DNA from: Enterobacter sp. 10-1
GTDB taxonomy: Bacteria > Pseudomonadota > Gammaproteobacteria > Enterobacterales > Enterobacteriaceae
Assembly: GCA_002270295.1 (NCBI GenBank)
Contig: NISF01000003.1
Coordinates: 731,692-795,691 of the forward strand
DNA length: 64,000 nt
Direction: 5' to 3'
Shown here: piece by piece, positions 46,400-55,693 of the stretch
How positions within the stretch are numbered: position 1 is the stretch's first letter
How the letters are laid out: every line of letters starts with the position of its first letter
The notes under the pieces: generated by a model
Seen by the model: the letters and a program-made list of their open reading frames with translations, nothing else
Database searches by the model: none
What the model was told of the DNA's origin: nothing
Translations under genes and position numbers: made by a program

Positions 46400-47115
46400 G
46401 TAAACCTTTTCTTCTGGGGATCGTTGGCGGCATGGGGCCGCTGGCGACGCTGGATTTGATGCATAAACTGCTGCGCGCAACGCCCGCCGAAAGCGACCAG
46501 CAGCAAATTCCACATGTGGTATGGAACGTCCCGCAAATTGCCGATCGTCAACAGGCGCTGGCGGGGAAGGGGCCATCGCCGCTGCCGCAGCTGCTGCACG
46601 CGGTGGAGCAGCTGAATCGCGTGGGCGCCAGCCATATTGCGATCGCCTGTAATACCGCGCATCACTGGTATGAGGCGCTGGCGCAGCGCAGCGATGCGCC
46701 GTTGCTGCATATCGTGGACGCTACGCTGGCGGCGTTCGAGGGGAAAGAGAAACCTCGCCGGGTCGGGGTTATCGCCACTCAAGGGACGCTTGATGCCGGT
46801 TGGTTCCAGCACGGTTTCTCCGCACTGGGTATCAACAGCGTGCTGCCGACGACAGAAGAGCTACGGCAGCTGTTTGTGCCGGGGTGCTATGCCGTGAAAC
46901 GGGGCGAACTGCGTGCCGGCGGTGAGCTGCTGAGTTTGCAGGCTCAGGCACTGCGCGATCGTGGCGCAGAGAGGCTGGTGCTGGCCTGCACGGAAGTGCC
47001 GGTTGCGCTGGCGGAGGTAGCATCCCCGCATTTAGCCGTGTCGATTGACCCCGCGGAAGCGCTGGCGCAGCAGTGCGCGCACCTATGGCTGGCGCAGCGC
47101 GAGACGTGGCATTAA
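46396..47115 (+). CDS. Aspartate/glutamate racemase family protein
   Basis: 239-aa PLP-independent amino-acid racemase: N-terminal [11 protein letters not shown], first catalytic Cys in IACNTAHHW, second in [10 protein letters not shown]. Family enzymes interconvert D/L-aspartate or related acidic amino acids. Coupled by a 4-nt overlap to the D-cysteine desulfhydrase/cysteate lyase-like gene; since cysteate mimics aspartate, racemisation of cysteate is a reasonable guess. Followed after 28 nt by a TauA-like binding protein. Confidence 0.87.
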   Translation: MSKPFLLGIVGGMGPLATLDLMHKLLRATPAESDQQQIPHVVWNVPQIADRQQALAGKGPSPLPQLLHAVEQLNRVGASHIAIACNTAHHWYEALAQRSDAPLLHIVDATLAAFEGKEKPRRVGVIATQGTLDAGWFQHGFSALGINSVLPTTEELRQLFVPGCYAVKRGELRAGGELLSLQAQALRDRGAERLVLACTEVPVALAEVASPHLAVSIDPAEALAQQCAHLWLAQRETWH

Positions 47116-47143
47116 TAACGTTATTATTTAAAGGATAAATTAA

Positions 47144-48151
47144 ATGAAGAAAAGTCTCTGCGTATTCCTTGCAGCAGGTGGCCTGTGGGTCAATACCAGC
47201 TTTGCCGACGCGCCCGCGGAGGTCCGGGTAGCATATAGCGGCGGCTCTCAGGTGCTGATGCTGGCAAAAGCCGATGGTTCTTTGGATAAGGCATTAAACA
47301 GTAAGGTTAAATGGGTGCAATTTGCGTCCGGCGCGGATGCGTTAAATTATTTTGCCAGCAACGCGATTGATATTGCCAATTTCGGCTCCAGCCCGGCAAC
47401 GGCGGGCATTGTCAGAAAGCTGCCGGTGGAGATTGTCGGCGTTTCGGGGGTGATCGCCAGCTACGAGCGTTTGATAGGTAAAGACGGCATTAGCAGTATT
47501 AAGGATATAGAGGGCAAACGGGTCGCCTATCCGCCAAACTCGACGGCGCAATATGCGCTTGAGGCCGCTATCAGCGTCAACCGGCTCGATCGCAGCAAAA
47601 TAACGTTATTGCCGCTGCGTCCGGCGGAAATGGTCGCAGCCTGGAAACGCGGCGATATCGACGCGGGCTATGTCTGGGCGCCGTTTGCTCAGGAACTTGA
47701 GGCCTCCGGCGGGCATCAGGTGTTCGCGACCAAAGATCTGCAAAAGGATGGCTACCTGATTTATAACAACTACGTCGTGCGTAAAGCCTTTGCCGAGCAG
47801 TATCCGCAAACCGTCAGCGCGTTCCTGCGAGTTCATCAGGAAAAAGTTGATGAGTTTAAGGCCGACCCGGAACGTGCGGCGGCGATTGTGGCGAAAGAGG
47901 TGGGGGCGCCGGTGACGACTGCCGCGAATACGTTGGGTGGGCTGGAATACCCAACCCTGACGCAGCAGGGTACGGCGGACTGGCTTGGCAACGGAACCCA
48001 TACGACCGACAGCGGTATCGGGAAAGCGCTGACAAAGACCTCTAACTTCCTGGCGGGGATTGGCGAGATCCGCAAACGTGATATCCCGGCGAACTGGGAT
48101 AGCGCCATAAACTCCCGCTACATCCGTGACGCGGCGGTAGTCGCGCCATGA
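47144..48151 (+). CDS. Taurine/sulfonate-type periplasmic binding protein (TauA-like, importer 2)
   Basis: 335 aa, signal peptide ending near NTSFADAP. Mature domain has the TauA pattern: VKWVQFASGADALNYFASNAIDIANFGSSPA-type segment (residues 45-75, given here only in part) and RGDIDAGYVWAPFAQEL. Second sulfonate-type importer of the window, differing in sequence from the minus-strand one. AAAGGATAA-type ribosome site. Its stop overlaps the permease ATG by 4 nt. Confidence 0.88.
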   Translation: MKKSLCVFLAAGGLWVNTSFADAPAEVRVAYSGGSQVLMLAKADGSLDKALNSKVKWVQFASGADALNYFASNAIDIANFGSSPATAGIVRKLPVEIVGVSGVIASYERLIGKDGISSIKDIEGKRVAYPPNSTAQYALEAAISVNRLDRSKITLLPLRPAEMVAAWKRGDIDAGYVWAPFAQELEASGGHQVFATKDLQKDGYLIYNNYVVRKAFAEQYPQTVSAFLRVHQEKVDEFKADPERAAAIVAKEVGAPVTTAANTLGGLEYPTLTQQGTADWLGNGTHTTDSGIGKALTKTSNFLAGIGEIRKRDIPANWDSAINSRYIRDAAVVAP

Positions 48152-48918
48152 GATTGAGTTATCACATCGCCATCAGCGTCGTTTCGGTGTCTGTTTTCTT
48201 TATCCTCTGGCAGGTGGCGGCGATGCGGCAATGGGTGGACCCGCTGCTGCTTCCGTCGCTGCAGGAAATTGGCCTGACGACCGAAGAGCTGCTGGCCGAT
48301 GGCTATCGGCAGGTGCCTTTGTGGGAGCACGTTGCGGTTAGCCTGGCTCGCGCATTAAGCGCTTTTTCCGTAGCCATTATCATCGGCATTCCCCTGGGAT
48401 TACTGATGGGCTTGTCGGAAGGCCTGGCGGCGGTACTGAATCCATTTGTACAGTTTTTGCGCCCGCTGCCCAAGATCGCGCTTATTCCTCTGGCGGTCGT
48501 CTGGCTGGGGATCGGGGAGGCGTCTAAGTTCTTCCTGATTTTCATCGCCACCTTTCTGAGCGTGGTCGTGGGGGCGTCCGCTGCGGTGGAGCGTATTGGC
48601 CGTTCGCGCATTCGTGTCGCGCAAACGCTCGGCGCTTCGCGCAAACAGATTTTTCTGCGCGTGGTGTTGCCGGATGCGCTGCCAGAACTATTTACCACCG
48701 TCAGATTGTCCATCGGGATCGGCTGGACATCGCTCATCGCGGCGGAAATGGTGGCGGCAAGTTCCGGTCTCGGCTGGATGGTGATTAACGCCAGTTCTTA
48801 TCTGCGAACCGATATCGTGATGCTGGGGATCCTGCTGCTCGGCGGTATCGGTTATTTACTGGATTTATTGCTGCTGGGGCTGCAGCGCTTTTTTGTGCCC
48901 TGGGCGGGGAAAGAGTAA
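48148..48918 (+). CDS. ABC permease, TauC/SsuC type (importer 2)
   Basis: 256 aa, five to six hydrophobic segments; EAA loop at RIRVAQTLGASRKQIFLRVV followed by LPDALPELF. Forms the channel of importer 2 with the overlapping binding protein and ATPase genes (4-nt and 1-nt overlaps). Confidence 0.88.
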   Translation: MRLSYHIAISVVSVSVFFILWQVAAMRQWVDPLLLPSLQEIGLTTEELLADGYRQVPLWEHVAVSLARALSAFSVAIIIGIPLGLLMGLSEGLAAVLNPFVQFLRPLPKIALIPLAVVWLGIGEASKFFLIFIATFLSVVVGASAAVERIGRSRIRVAQTLGASRKQIFLRVVLPDALPELFTTVRLSIGIGWTSLIAAEMVAASSGLGWMVINASSYLRTDIVMLGILLLGGIGYLLDLLLLGLQRFFVPWAGKE

Positions 48919-49694
48919 TGAGTGCTATTACATTGGAAAACGTATCGCTCTCTTTTGCGGCAAAACCGCATCCGTTTACGGTACTGGAAGATATCAGTCT
49001 GTCGCTGGAAAAAGGGGAGTTCGTGGTGCTGCTGGGGCCATCCGGCTGTGGCAAGTCCACGATTCTGAACCTGGTCGCCGGATTCAATAAGCCGGACCGC
49101 GGGCGTGTGGCGGCAGGCGGCAAAACGGTGCGTCTGCCGGGGCCGGACCGGGGAATGATCTTCCAGCAGCCGAATTTGTTCCCATGGCTGTCGGTACTGG
49201 AAAACGTCACATTTGGCCCACGATTGAGGAAATATCACAAACCAGAGGTCAACGCGCAGGCGCTGGAGTGGCTGGCGCGGGTAGGATTGAAAGGGTTTGA
49301 ACATCATGCGCCGTGGCAGCTCTCGGGTGGGATGAAACAGCGCGTGGCGCTGGCCCGCGCCTGGCTGCCGGGGCCGGAAGCGTTGCTACTTGATGAACCG
49401 TTCGGCGCGCTGGATGCGCAAACGCGTCTGATGATGCAGGAACTCTTGCGCGATGCCTGGCTTAATACCGGCACCACGTTGTTGTTTGTGACTCACGACG
49501 TCGAAGAGGCGCTGTTCCTTGCCGATCGTATTCTGATTATGTCGGCGAAGCCCGGAAAAATCGTCGAGGAGATCGTCCTGCCTTTTGGCCGGGAGCGCGA
49601 TATCGAGACGCTGTCTGAACACCCGGCCTATAGCGGGATCAAACATCATGTACTGCACCGGGTACGTCAGGAGGCTAAGCGACATTTAGGATGA
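48918..49694 (+). CDS. ABC ATPase, TauB/SsuB type (importer 2)
   Basis: 258 aa. Walker A GPSGCGKST, Q-loop MIFQQPNLFPW, signature LSGGMKQRVALARA, Walker B LLLDEPFGALD, H-loop VTHDVEEA. Last gene of the racemase/desulfhydrase/importer operon and last gene before the AT-rich island. Substrate inferred from context only. Confidence 0.9.
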   Translation: MSAITLENVSLSFAAKPHPFTVLEDISLSLEKGEFVVLLGPSGCGKSTILNLVAGFNKPDRGRVAAGGKTVRLPGPDRGMIFQQPNLFPWLSVLENVTFGPRLRKYHKPEVNAQALEWLARVGLKGFEHHAPWQLSGGMKQRVALARAWLPGPEALLLDEPFGALDAQTRLMMQELLRDAWLNTGTTLLFVTHDVEEALFLADRILIMSAKPGKIVEEIVLPFGRERDIETLSEHPAYSGIKHHVLHRVRQEAKRHLG

Positions 49695-49851
49695 AAACGG
49701 CGTATTCGTGTCTCTAATTTGCTGAATGTAATGCGTAATTCTCGCTTTTTGCTCGTAAGGAAGAGCAACGCCTGCCGGTGCGTAATCCGGTGCTTCTGGC
49801 AACGCCGGAGGGACTCAATCAGAGCGGAGCCATCAAGATACTAAAGAAGAC
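49695..49851. other. Spacer after importer 2, no gene recognised
   Basis: About 157 bp with a few short GC-rich repeats (GCCGGTGCGTAATCCGGTGC near 49773) but no open frame, terminator with U tract or RNA gene that I can support. It leads into the tRNA-flank repeat. Confidence 0.4.
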
Positions 49852-50115
49852 GTGAACCGCCTGGATTAAACAGCTGGTACAGGGCATGAGAATCGGAAAC
49901 TTTGAAGGGTTTAGCGGATGGTTTTAAGCTACGGATTTTTGCGTCGTTAAGAGAAATTTGGTGGACGTTTGGTTATCGAACCACTCTGATCTCAAATATG
50001 GCCACCAGATTTTCCCGATGCTGAGGGAAATGGAAATGCATCGGGAAGACTTTTCACGCTGGCTTATTGGAGCTGAATCACATAGGGATTCGCAAAGCAG
50101 CATGAAAACAAGAAG
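49852..50115. repeat. Flanking repeat next to att core (copy 2)
   Basis: Diverged copy of 28460-28710, colinear over its whole length and ending at the same tRNA-end core. Here the rest of the tRNA is missing to the right. The simplest reading is the original downstream flank of a second tRNA-Asn gene whose body has been pushed rightwards, out of the window, by inserted elements. Confidence 0.75.
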
Positions 50116-50132
50116 TTGGCTCCTCTGACTGG
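50116..50132. other. att-like core, left boundary of the accessory island
   Basis: TTGGCTCCTCTGACTGG, identical over 17 bp to the core in tRNA-Asn at 28711, but followed by GGATTGCC instead of the tRNA body. Base composition and gene content change here: GC-rich metabolic genes to the left, AT-rich mobile and defence genes to the right. Confidence 0.8.
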
Positions 50133-50212
50133 GATTGCCTTTGCCAGTAACTGGCTAATAAGTAAGCTAAACCTGAATTCACTTTCTGTCAAGACCACCA
50201 GAGTGACCACCA
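50133..50212. repeat. Integrative element arm (copy 1)
   Basis: 80 bp directly after the att core, matching 56698-56777 with about 8 differences by eye. Contains the palindrome GCCAGTAACTGGC and CACCAGAGTGACCACCA, the kind of arm repeats found at phage-type integrase sites. The region from here to 50400 has no gene. Confidence 0.75.
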
Positions 50213-50400
50213 ATGACACAGGTAACATAAAACTAGTTTGAGTTCCCAGCTCTGAATGTGGTGAATCGCTACGGATCATCGATTCATCATTATTGCTCTC
50301 AAACTCAATAACAACGGAGGGGGCAGCAAGTAACCCACCTAATGCGGTCAGATATCTTGGCGTCGACAGCTGGCCCGTTAACCACAAGCAAACACACAGG

Positions 50401-50988
50401 ATCTATTGTCTGGAAGGACCAAACCTGTGGAGAAAGCGTCCGCGCAGGCATGTCAGTGCAGCCCATCGTCAACAGCGTCTCATCCTGAGCGGTGTCGATC
50501 AGTGCTGAAGTATGGATTTCGTGTCGGATAATCTGTTTAACTGACGGTGTTTCCGGGCGTTAACTGTAGTGGATAATTTTAGTTGTGAGTGTCTGGCGAT
50601 CCACGCCGGAAAGTCGCTGAAGGGCGAGGATGTGGTCGGTGCGATGGAAGAATTACGGGTACTGAGTCAACGCCAGCCTGTGCGTATTCAGACAGATAAC
50701 GGCAGTAAGTTTATCTCGAAGAGTCTGTATAAATGGGCGTATGAAAACGGGATGACAATGGGCTTCTCTCGCCCCGAAAAGCCGACAGATAACCCGTTTA
50801 TTGAATCATTTAACGGTAGTCTGCGGGATGAATGCCTGAACATTCACTGGTTCCTCTCACTGGAAGATGTGCAAGACAAACTCGACAACTGGCGCAGGGA
50901 ATATGATCATGAGAGAACGCATTCATCATTAAATGACATGACTCCGGCTGAATTTATTCTGAGCCTGCAAAAAGACGAAGATCTCTGA
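50401..50988 (+). pseudogene. IS3-family transposase OrfB remnant
   Basis: One reading frame with two in-frame TGA codons (near 50506 and 50542) and no start. It still encodes the rve/DDE integrase core: WRKRPRRHVSAAHR, SMDFVSDNLF, LTVVDNF, IQTDNGSKF, IESFNGSLRDECLN, and the ending HSSLNDMTPAEF. No matching OrfA lies upstream. Inactive relic near the island boundary. Confidence 0.85.
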
Positions 50989-51093
50989 TTTATCACTGCA
51001 TTGATTTTGGGCTAGGGGCACTGCGAAGGCTTGAGAGACATATTTTCAAACCTAAGTGGGGGGGCATAAAAAATAGGGACAAAATAGATAACT

Positions 51094-51120
51094 CCATGAG
51101 CCCTCATGTAGGGCTCATGG
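51094..51120 (-). terminator. Terminator of the TOPRIM/STAND operon
   Basis: Perfect 11-bp stem CCATGAGCCCT/AGGGCTCATGG with a 5-nt loop, 11 nt past the stop of the minus-strand TOPRIM gene; on that strand it is followed by a T-rich stretch. Confidence 0.75.
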
Positions 51121-51130
51121 AGAAGATATA

Positions 51131-51838
51131 CTATGATCTAATGTTTAAGTAAGCCCGTATAGCTTTTATTACATTTATTACTTCAACCAAATCATTATGA
51201 TCAGCATATTTATGAACAAACTTGTGAAGAAAAACCTTTCCATCTGTTGTAAAGTCTCTATGAATTTTATCTACTGAGCTAGTAGTTTTGGATACAGATT
51301 TCGGACTTTCATCTATAAATGCGTTGATGAATGCCTGTGGTAGATAATCCTCCAACTCCCAATCCAAGTTTTTGTAATTGATATTTTCTCTCTCAAAACA
51401 GTTTTTTATAATTTCCGGTAGTAAATTTCCTGGAATTGGCATGATAGGATGAATACGGAAATAATCCTTGTACTCGATCATGCTGGAATCAAGTTTTCTG
51501 GCATGAATCGTAGCTTGCTTTCCTGCATAATCGTTATCAAATAAACCAACAAAACGATATTTAGGCATGCCATTAGATGATAACAATGTTCGTGAAATGT
51601 TTCGAAGTGTAATCAATTGACGTATGACACCATTAGTGCCACCGCGTTCTCTATCTCCACTAGGTATAAAGGCTAACTCGTTACCAAGTAAATCAATCCC
51701 TGTAATTTCAAGTTCTTTTTTTGCAGCTAGCTCGAAAAGCTGTACATCTGTAGTACCTTCAACAATAATATTTTTAAAGGCGAAGTTTAAGCCTTCCATT
51801 TGACCATAAGCTTGTACGAAGTCCATTGTAGGGTTCAT
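51131..51838 (-). CDS. TOPRIM-domain protein (OLD-nuclease-like), putative defence effector
   Basis: 235 aa from ATG at 51838 (AGGGGAC site upstream); the longer open frame runs into the preceding gene. TOPRIM signature: Glu 27 in IIVEGTTDVQLF and DxD at 101/103 in FVGLFDNDYAGKQA. These acidic residues coordinate metal in OLD nucleases, topoisomerases and primases. No ATPase domain of its own, unlike OLD proteins. It starts 11 nt after the stop of the large STAND-like gene, so the two form an operon and probably a two-component system. The remaining ~110 residues resemble nothing I know. AT-rich codon use. Confidence 0.72.
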   Translation of the reverse strand: MNPTMDFVQAYGQMEGLNFAFKNIIVEGTTDVQLFELAAKKELEITGIDLLGNELAFIPSGDRERGGTNGVIRQLITLRNISRTLLSSNGMPKYRFVGLFDNDYAGKQATIHARKLDSSMIEYKDYFRIHPIMPIPGNLLPEIIKNCFERENINYKNLDWELEDYLPQAFINAFIDESPKSVSKTTSSVDKIHRDFTTDGKVFLHKFVHKYADHNDLVEVINVIKAIRAYLNIRS

Positions 51839-51849
51839 GATCGTGTCCC

Positions 51850-54800
51850 CTATTTCATTTGTATGGTTACAGGACGAAGAAACGGTCCATTGTGACCAAA
51901 TGAAACATAACAAGTTAACGCTTCTCTAGGTTTTAATTCCTTGATGCCAAATTCAGCCATTCGGAAAGGAACAGATTGATTTCTAAATTCTTGCACGAGA
52001 GCCATTGGCCTGAATGTATCTGAAGAACCAATAATAGCATGAACGATTGATAAAGCACCGTTATTTTCATTCCTTAACCAATGCAATCTTTCAGGCACTT
52101 GGACAAATTGCTCATTTTCACGTAATTTTTTGCGCAAATTCTTGAATAATTCTTCACCTTCTTGATATCTATTATTCAAATATAAAAGGATAGCATACTC
52201 AAGAGTAAGTTGAGGTAAAATCCTAAAATCTTTAACTTGCAACTGTTCTATTAAGTTAAGTTGTTCTTTGAAATTATTTGGATAATCAATGCAAATTAAG
52301 TCATATTTAAGTCTAATAACTTGCATATTCCCTTTTCCAACATCATGGCTTAACAGTTCTAATGCATTTGACCTTTGCTTAGAATCTAACTGAGTTAGAT
52401 TCATCACTGATGTTTTATCTTTTTCATTGGTGAATATTTTCCAAACACCAATTAATAGGTCCAAAGGACTCGACGGCTTTGAAGTGACTTTATTATAAGA
52501 TGTATGCTGAAATAGAATATGTATAGCTTCATCAGCCAACTTGCTAAGTTGCTGATTTCTATATATACCCGACTCATTATTCAATGCGGAATACAGTGTC
52601 CCCAATGCAGAAATGCAGTGATCTATAGCTATTTCGGGAGAAGATATTAAAGCCTCACTTAATAGGTTTTTAACATACGTTTCTATAACAAATCTGCTAT
52701 TAGGATTTTCTTGATAGGCTTTTCTAGTAAATTCATTTGCAAGGGCTCGTAACTCTAATAATCTCTCATTACTAGCTCCAATAGTTAGTTCTACCTTACT
52801 TAAATCCAAATATGCATTTGCAAGAGAGTTGTATAAATTTACATTAGGCTCTGAGTTGTCACTTGGATCTATATACTCTAGAGCATATGTGATATCTTCG
52901 ATTGCACTCAGCAATATATCACGCTTTTGTAATTCACTGATTGAATATATTTCATTGTCAAGTTTTGATACCCGCCTTTTGGATATAGCCATATGATGTC
53001 TAAATATACGACTAGTATCTCTCAAGGATTTCGGCATGTTATTTAGTGCATCTAGCACATCTTTCCAAAGTAATGTAAAGTTCGCATGTCCGTGATCTGG
53101 GTCAATTTTGAAAATCGATTTTGAAAAATCTTCACCCAAAGTCCTGAAGTAAATTTCCCCAATTTCCTTTTTCTGAGAAACTCTCCGTAAAATAAGAAAC
53201 CTCAAGTGTTCCGGATCCATGACGTGTTCGAAGCCCAATGTTTTTAGTATTTCTTTATCGTAAAAAAGTGCATTTATTAGAAAACGTCCCAAAATATCAT
53301 GTGTTAGTGAAAAATACTTTAGATCATTTTGAGAGAAAGAAATAAGCCCTAAAGATGAAAGTTCAGATCTGTCATCTTCTAATTTTAATGAAACCGGCCA
53401 GTTACCTTCAGAAGTCGTTAAGAGTTTAACTGGAGTTGGTTCTCGTTCGGAACTTAATGCGGCAATTTCAATGATTGCAATTTTTTGATCAACTTCTTTA
53501 ACTTTTTCTTTAAAATTACGATATATCCATTCTTGAATAGATTCAGATAAATCATATTGTCCTTGAATCCAGAAAGACAGCGTAACCCAAAAAGCGGTTA
53601 AACCTTCGACAAGTCGTATTGAGTGTTCATTATGAAATCTTTCCCATTGAAAATCAGAGCGTTCTTTTCCATATACCTTAAGATATTTATTTAAATGTGT
53701 ACCCAGATCTTTAGCTTCATCACTGGTTATTGCATGATTTAGCTCGGCTATAGATTTGAAAACAGAACTATTGAGGAATGGAAGTTTCATTATGGTATCT
53801 GTCACCATCAAAATGCAGACTGGCCGGCCTGATTTTATAATTTCATTTCTAAACTGCTCTAGCTCTTTAGATCTTGAATTCCAATGTATTGCATCAAAAA
53901 CAATAACCCAGGGAGTTTCATATTTTTTAGAATGCTGGGGTGTTATTTTATCATTATCTATATCATTAATAATTCCTTCAGCCTTCCGGTTAACTTTTGT
54001 AAGCATATTAACAATGGGTAATGCATCTGGCACAAATGGCAGTGGTTTGGCGACCAAAACAGGATACCCAGCTTTTGCGCATTCCCATGCTAGCATTCGG
54101 ACAAGAGTTGTTCCTCCAGCACCAGGCTCAGCAGAAATATAAGAGATGCAATTTTCATCGACACCGTTGTGGTCAAGTCTTGTTAAACACTTTTTAAGTT
54201 TGGCACTGAATTTACTATCTTTTAGCCATGGCAAGCCCGCTGAATATGGTCTCCAGGATTGTTGCGGATCTTTAAAGAAATCGATAAATTCTTTTTCTGA
54301 TAACTCATCAGGCATTAAGCTCGTTAGATCTTTCTCCTCTATTATAGAATACCAATCAAGTATAGGTCTTTCTGGATCATCAAGTTCAGTAATGTCGATT
54401 TTGTTGAAAACATTAAGCTTGTTTTTTATCCTTATTGTTTTTCTTGTTGTAGGGTATACTTCATTATAAATTTGTAATGTTCTTTTTATGACTTCGGATG
54501 TTTGTATCCGAAGGAAATTGGCAGCTTTTAAATCACTAAATTTTTGTATCAGATCTTCAAAGTTATTTTTTTCTTCTTCATTCTCGCTCGAGAAATTTAA
54601 GGAGCATCTCAGTCCTGAATCCCATAAATCCCTAAGATCATCATAATTGTTTTTTATGTCATTTGATATATATAATATCTCACGAACACCTGAAACTTTA
54701 AGCTTTTCAAGCATCATCATTTTACGTAATCTATCATCAAAGGACTTACCACCACTATTCTCCATGCCATTTAGAAGGTATATAGGCAAGCATTTGTGTG

Positions 54801-55086
54801 GTAACTCCATGTTCGAAGGATTGGTATTTATGACTTGAATGAAACCACGTTTTCTAGTGATGGGGTCATTGACCGTTTCAGCTGTGTTAAGTTTAGCTAT
54901 TATGTCCGGTGAAATTGTTTCAGTTAATACGAGTCGCCATGGTAAACCAAGGAACATCGCTAAGTCATCTGAATGTGCAATTTCATTTGGTAGGCTATGA
55001 ATCCATAATGCGACCTCACGACTTTCAATATTAGAAATGATACGCTCTGGAATGTCTGAAAGCTCAATTAAATTTACTGATTTCAT
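51850..55086 (-). CDS. Large STAND-type NTPase with TPR-like array (SAMD9-like architecture), putative defence sensor
   Basis: 1078 aa from ATG at 55086 (GGAG site); the frame opens 54 nt earlier with TTG. Residues ~1-210: alpha/beta region with CLPIYLLNG and REILYISND, possibly a degenerate SIR2-like domain. Residues ~321-328: P-loop EPGAGGTTL, where Gly replaces the Walker A Lys; Walker B-like WVIVFDAIHW at ~393-402. Residues ~700-1010: helical, TPR-like. C-terminal ~60 residues: beta-rich, ending CYVSFGHNGPFLRPVTIQ, OB-fold-like. The order SIR2-like, GxGGTT P-loop, TPR, OB recalls SAMD9/SAMD9L and bacterial STAND relatives. No N-terminal nuclease is visible; the downstream TOPRIM protein may be the effector. 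Confidence 0.7.
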   Translation of the reverse strand: MKSVNLIELSDIPERIISNIESREVALWIHSLPNEIAHSDDLAMFLGLPWRLVLTETISPDIIAKLNTAETVNDPITRKRGFIQVINTNPSNMELPHKCLPIYLLNGMENSGGKSFDDRLRKMMMLEKLKVSGVREILYISNDIKNNYDDLRDLWDSGLRCSLNFSSENEEEKNNFEDLIQKFSDLKAANFLRIQTSEVIKRTLQIYNEVYPTTRKTIRIKNKLNVFNKIDITELDDPERPILDWYSIIEEKDLTSLMPDELSEKEFIDFFKDPQQSWRPYSAGLPWLKDSKFSAKLKKCLTRLDHNGVDENCISYISAEPGAGGTTLVRMLAWECAKAGYPVLVAKPLPFVPDALPIVNMLTKVNRKAEGIINDIDNDKITPQHSKKYETPWVIVFDAIHWNSRSKELEQFRNEIIKSGRPVCILMVTDTIMKLPFLNSSVFKSIAELNHAITSDEAKDLGTHLNKYLKVYGKERSDFQWERFHNEHSIRLVEGLTAFWVTLSFWIQGQYDLSESIQEWIYRNFKEKVKEVDQKIAIIEIAALSSEREPTPVKLLTTSEGNWPVSLKLEDDRSELSSLGLISFSQNDLKYFSLTHDILGRFLINALFYDKEILKTLGFEHVMDPEHLRFLILRRVSQKKEIGEIYFRTLGEDFSKSIFKIDPDHGHANFTLLWKDVLDALNNMPKSLRDTSRIFRHHMAISKRRVSKLDNEIYSISELQKRDILLSAIEDITYALEYIDPSDNSEPNVNLYNSLANAYLDLSKVELTIGASNERLLELRALANEFTRKAYQENPNSRFVIETYVKNLLSEALISSPEIAIDHCISALGTLYSALNNESGIYRNQQLSKLADEAIHILFQHTSYNKVTSKPSSPLDLLIGVWKIFTNEKDKTSVMNLTQLDSKQRSNALELLSHDVGKGNMQVIRLKYDLICIDYPNNFKEQLNLIEQLQVKDFRILPQLTLEYAILLYLNNRYQEGEELFKNLRKKLRENEQFVQVPERLHWLRNENNGALSIVHAIIGSSDTFRPMALVQEFRNQSVPFRMAEFGIKELKPREALTCYVSFGHNGPFLRPVTIQMK

Positions 55087-55430
55087 GTTTTTTAATACTC
55101 CATTAAAGATTTTAGTAATTTGAATTTTAAAAAATCTCAAAACCTAAAAAAACCATTAAAATATATTTCAATATCAAAAAAAACTGTGTTTGTCGTTTTT
55201 CATACCAGCTCTAAGTCTAGCATCCCGCTTAGTGATTTATCCTTATCGATTAAGCAGGGAACATCGATTACTGAGGATATATTCTCAGTATAAGTCCAAA
55301 GGGAAATTAGTAAATAGAACATAATACAGTTTTATTTTTACACTTTATTAACAATTAAGGTGGCCAGTTCCCCGTTGATTAACACACCGCGATGTTGGTA
55401 ATGTCTTCATAAGCCACATGAGGACATCCC

Positions 55431-55693
55431 CATGAAGAAGCGTTTTCCGACGAACAGATCATCAGTATCCTCCGCGAGGCTGTAGCCAGGGTTTCTGCCC
55501 GTGAGCTCTGCCGTAAGCACGCCATTTCCGACGCCACCTTTTACACCTGGCGTAAGAAGTAAGGCGATATGCAGGTGCCCGAGGTTAAGCGCCTTAAGTC
55601 GCTTGAGGAAGAGAACGCCAGACTCTGGAAGCTGCTTGCCCAAGCCATGCTGGATAAGAAGGCACTTCAGGTGGCTCTGGGGCGAAAGTACTG
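55431..55693 (+). pseudogene. IS3-family OrfA, frameshifted
   Basis: Starts MKKRF, then a one-base loss moves the frame; the continuing frame reads DEQIISILREAVARVSAREL, CRKHAISDATFYTWRKK, then a stop replaces the usual Tyr-Gly, and VPEVKRLKSLEEENARLWKL follows. This is a transposase helix-turn-helix plus leucine-zipper region. Confidence 0.8.
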
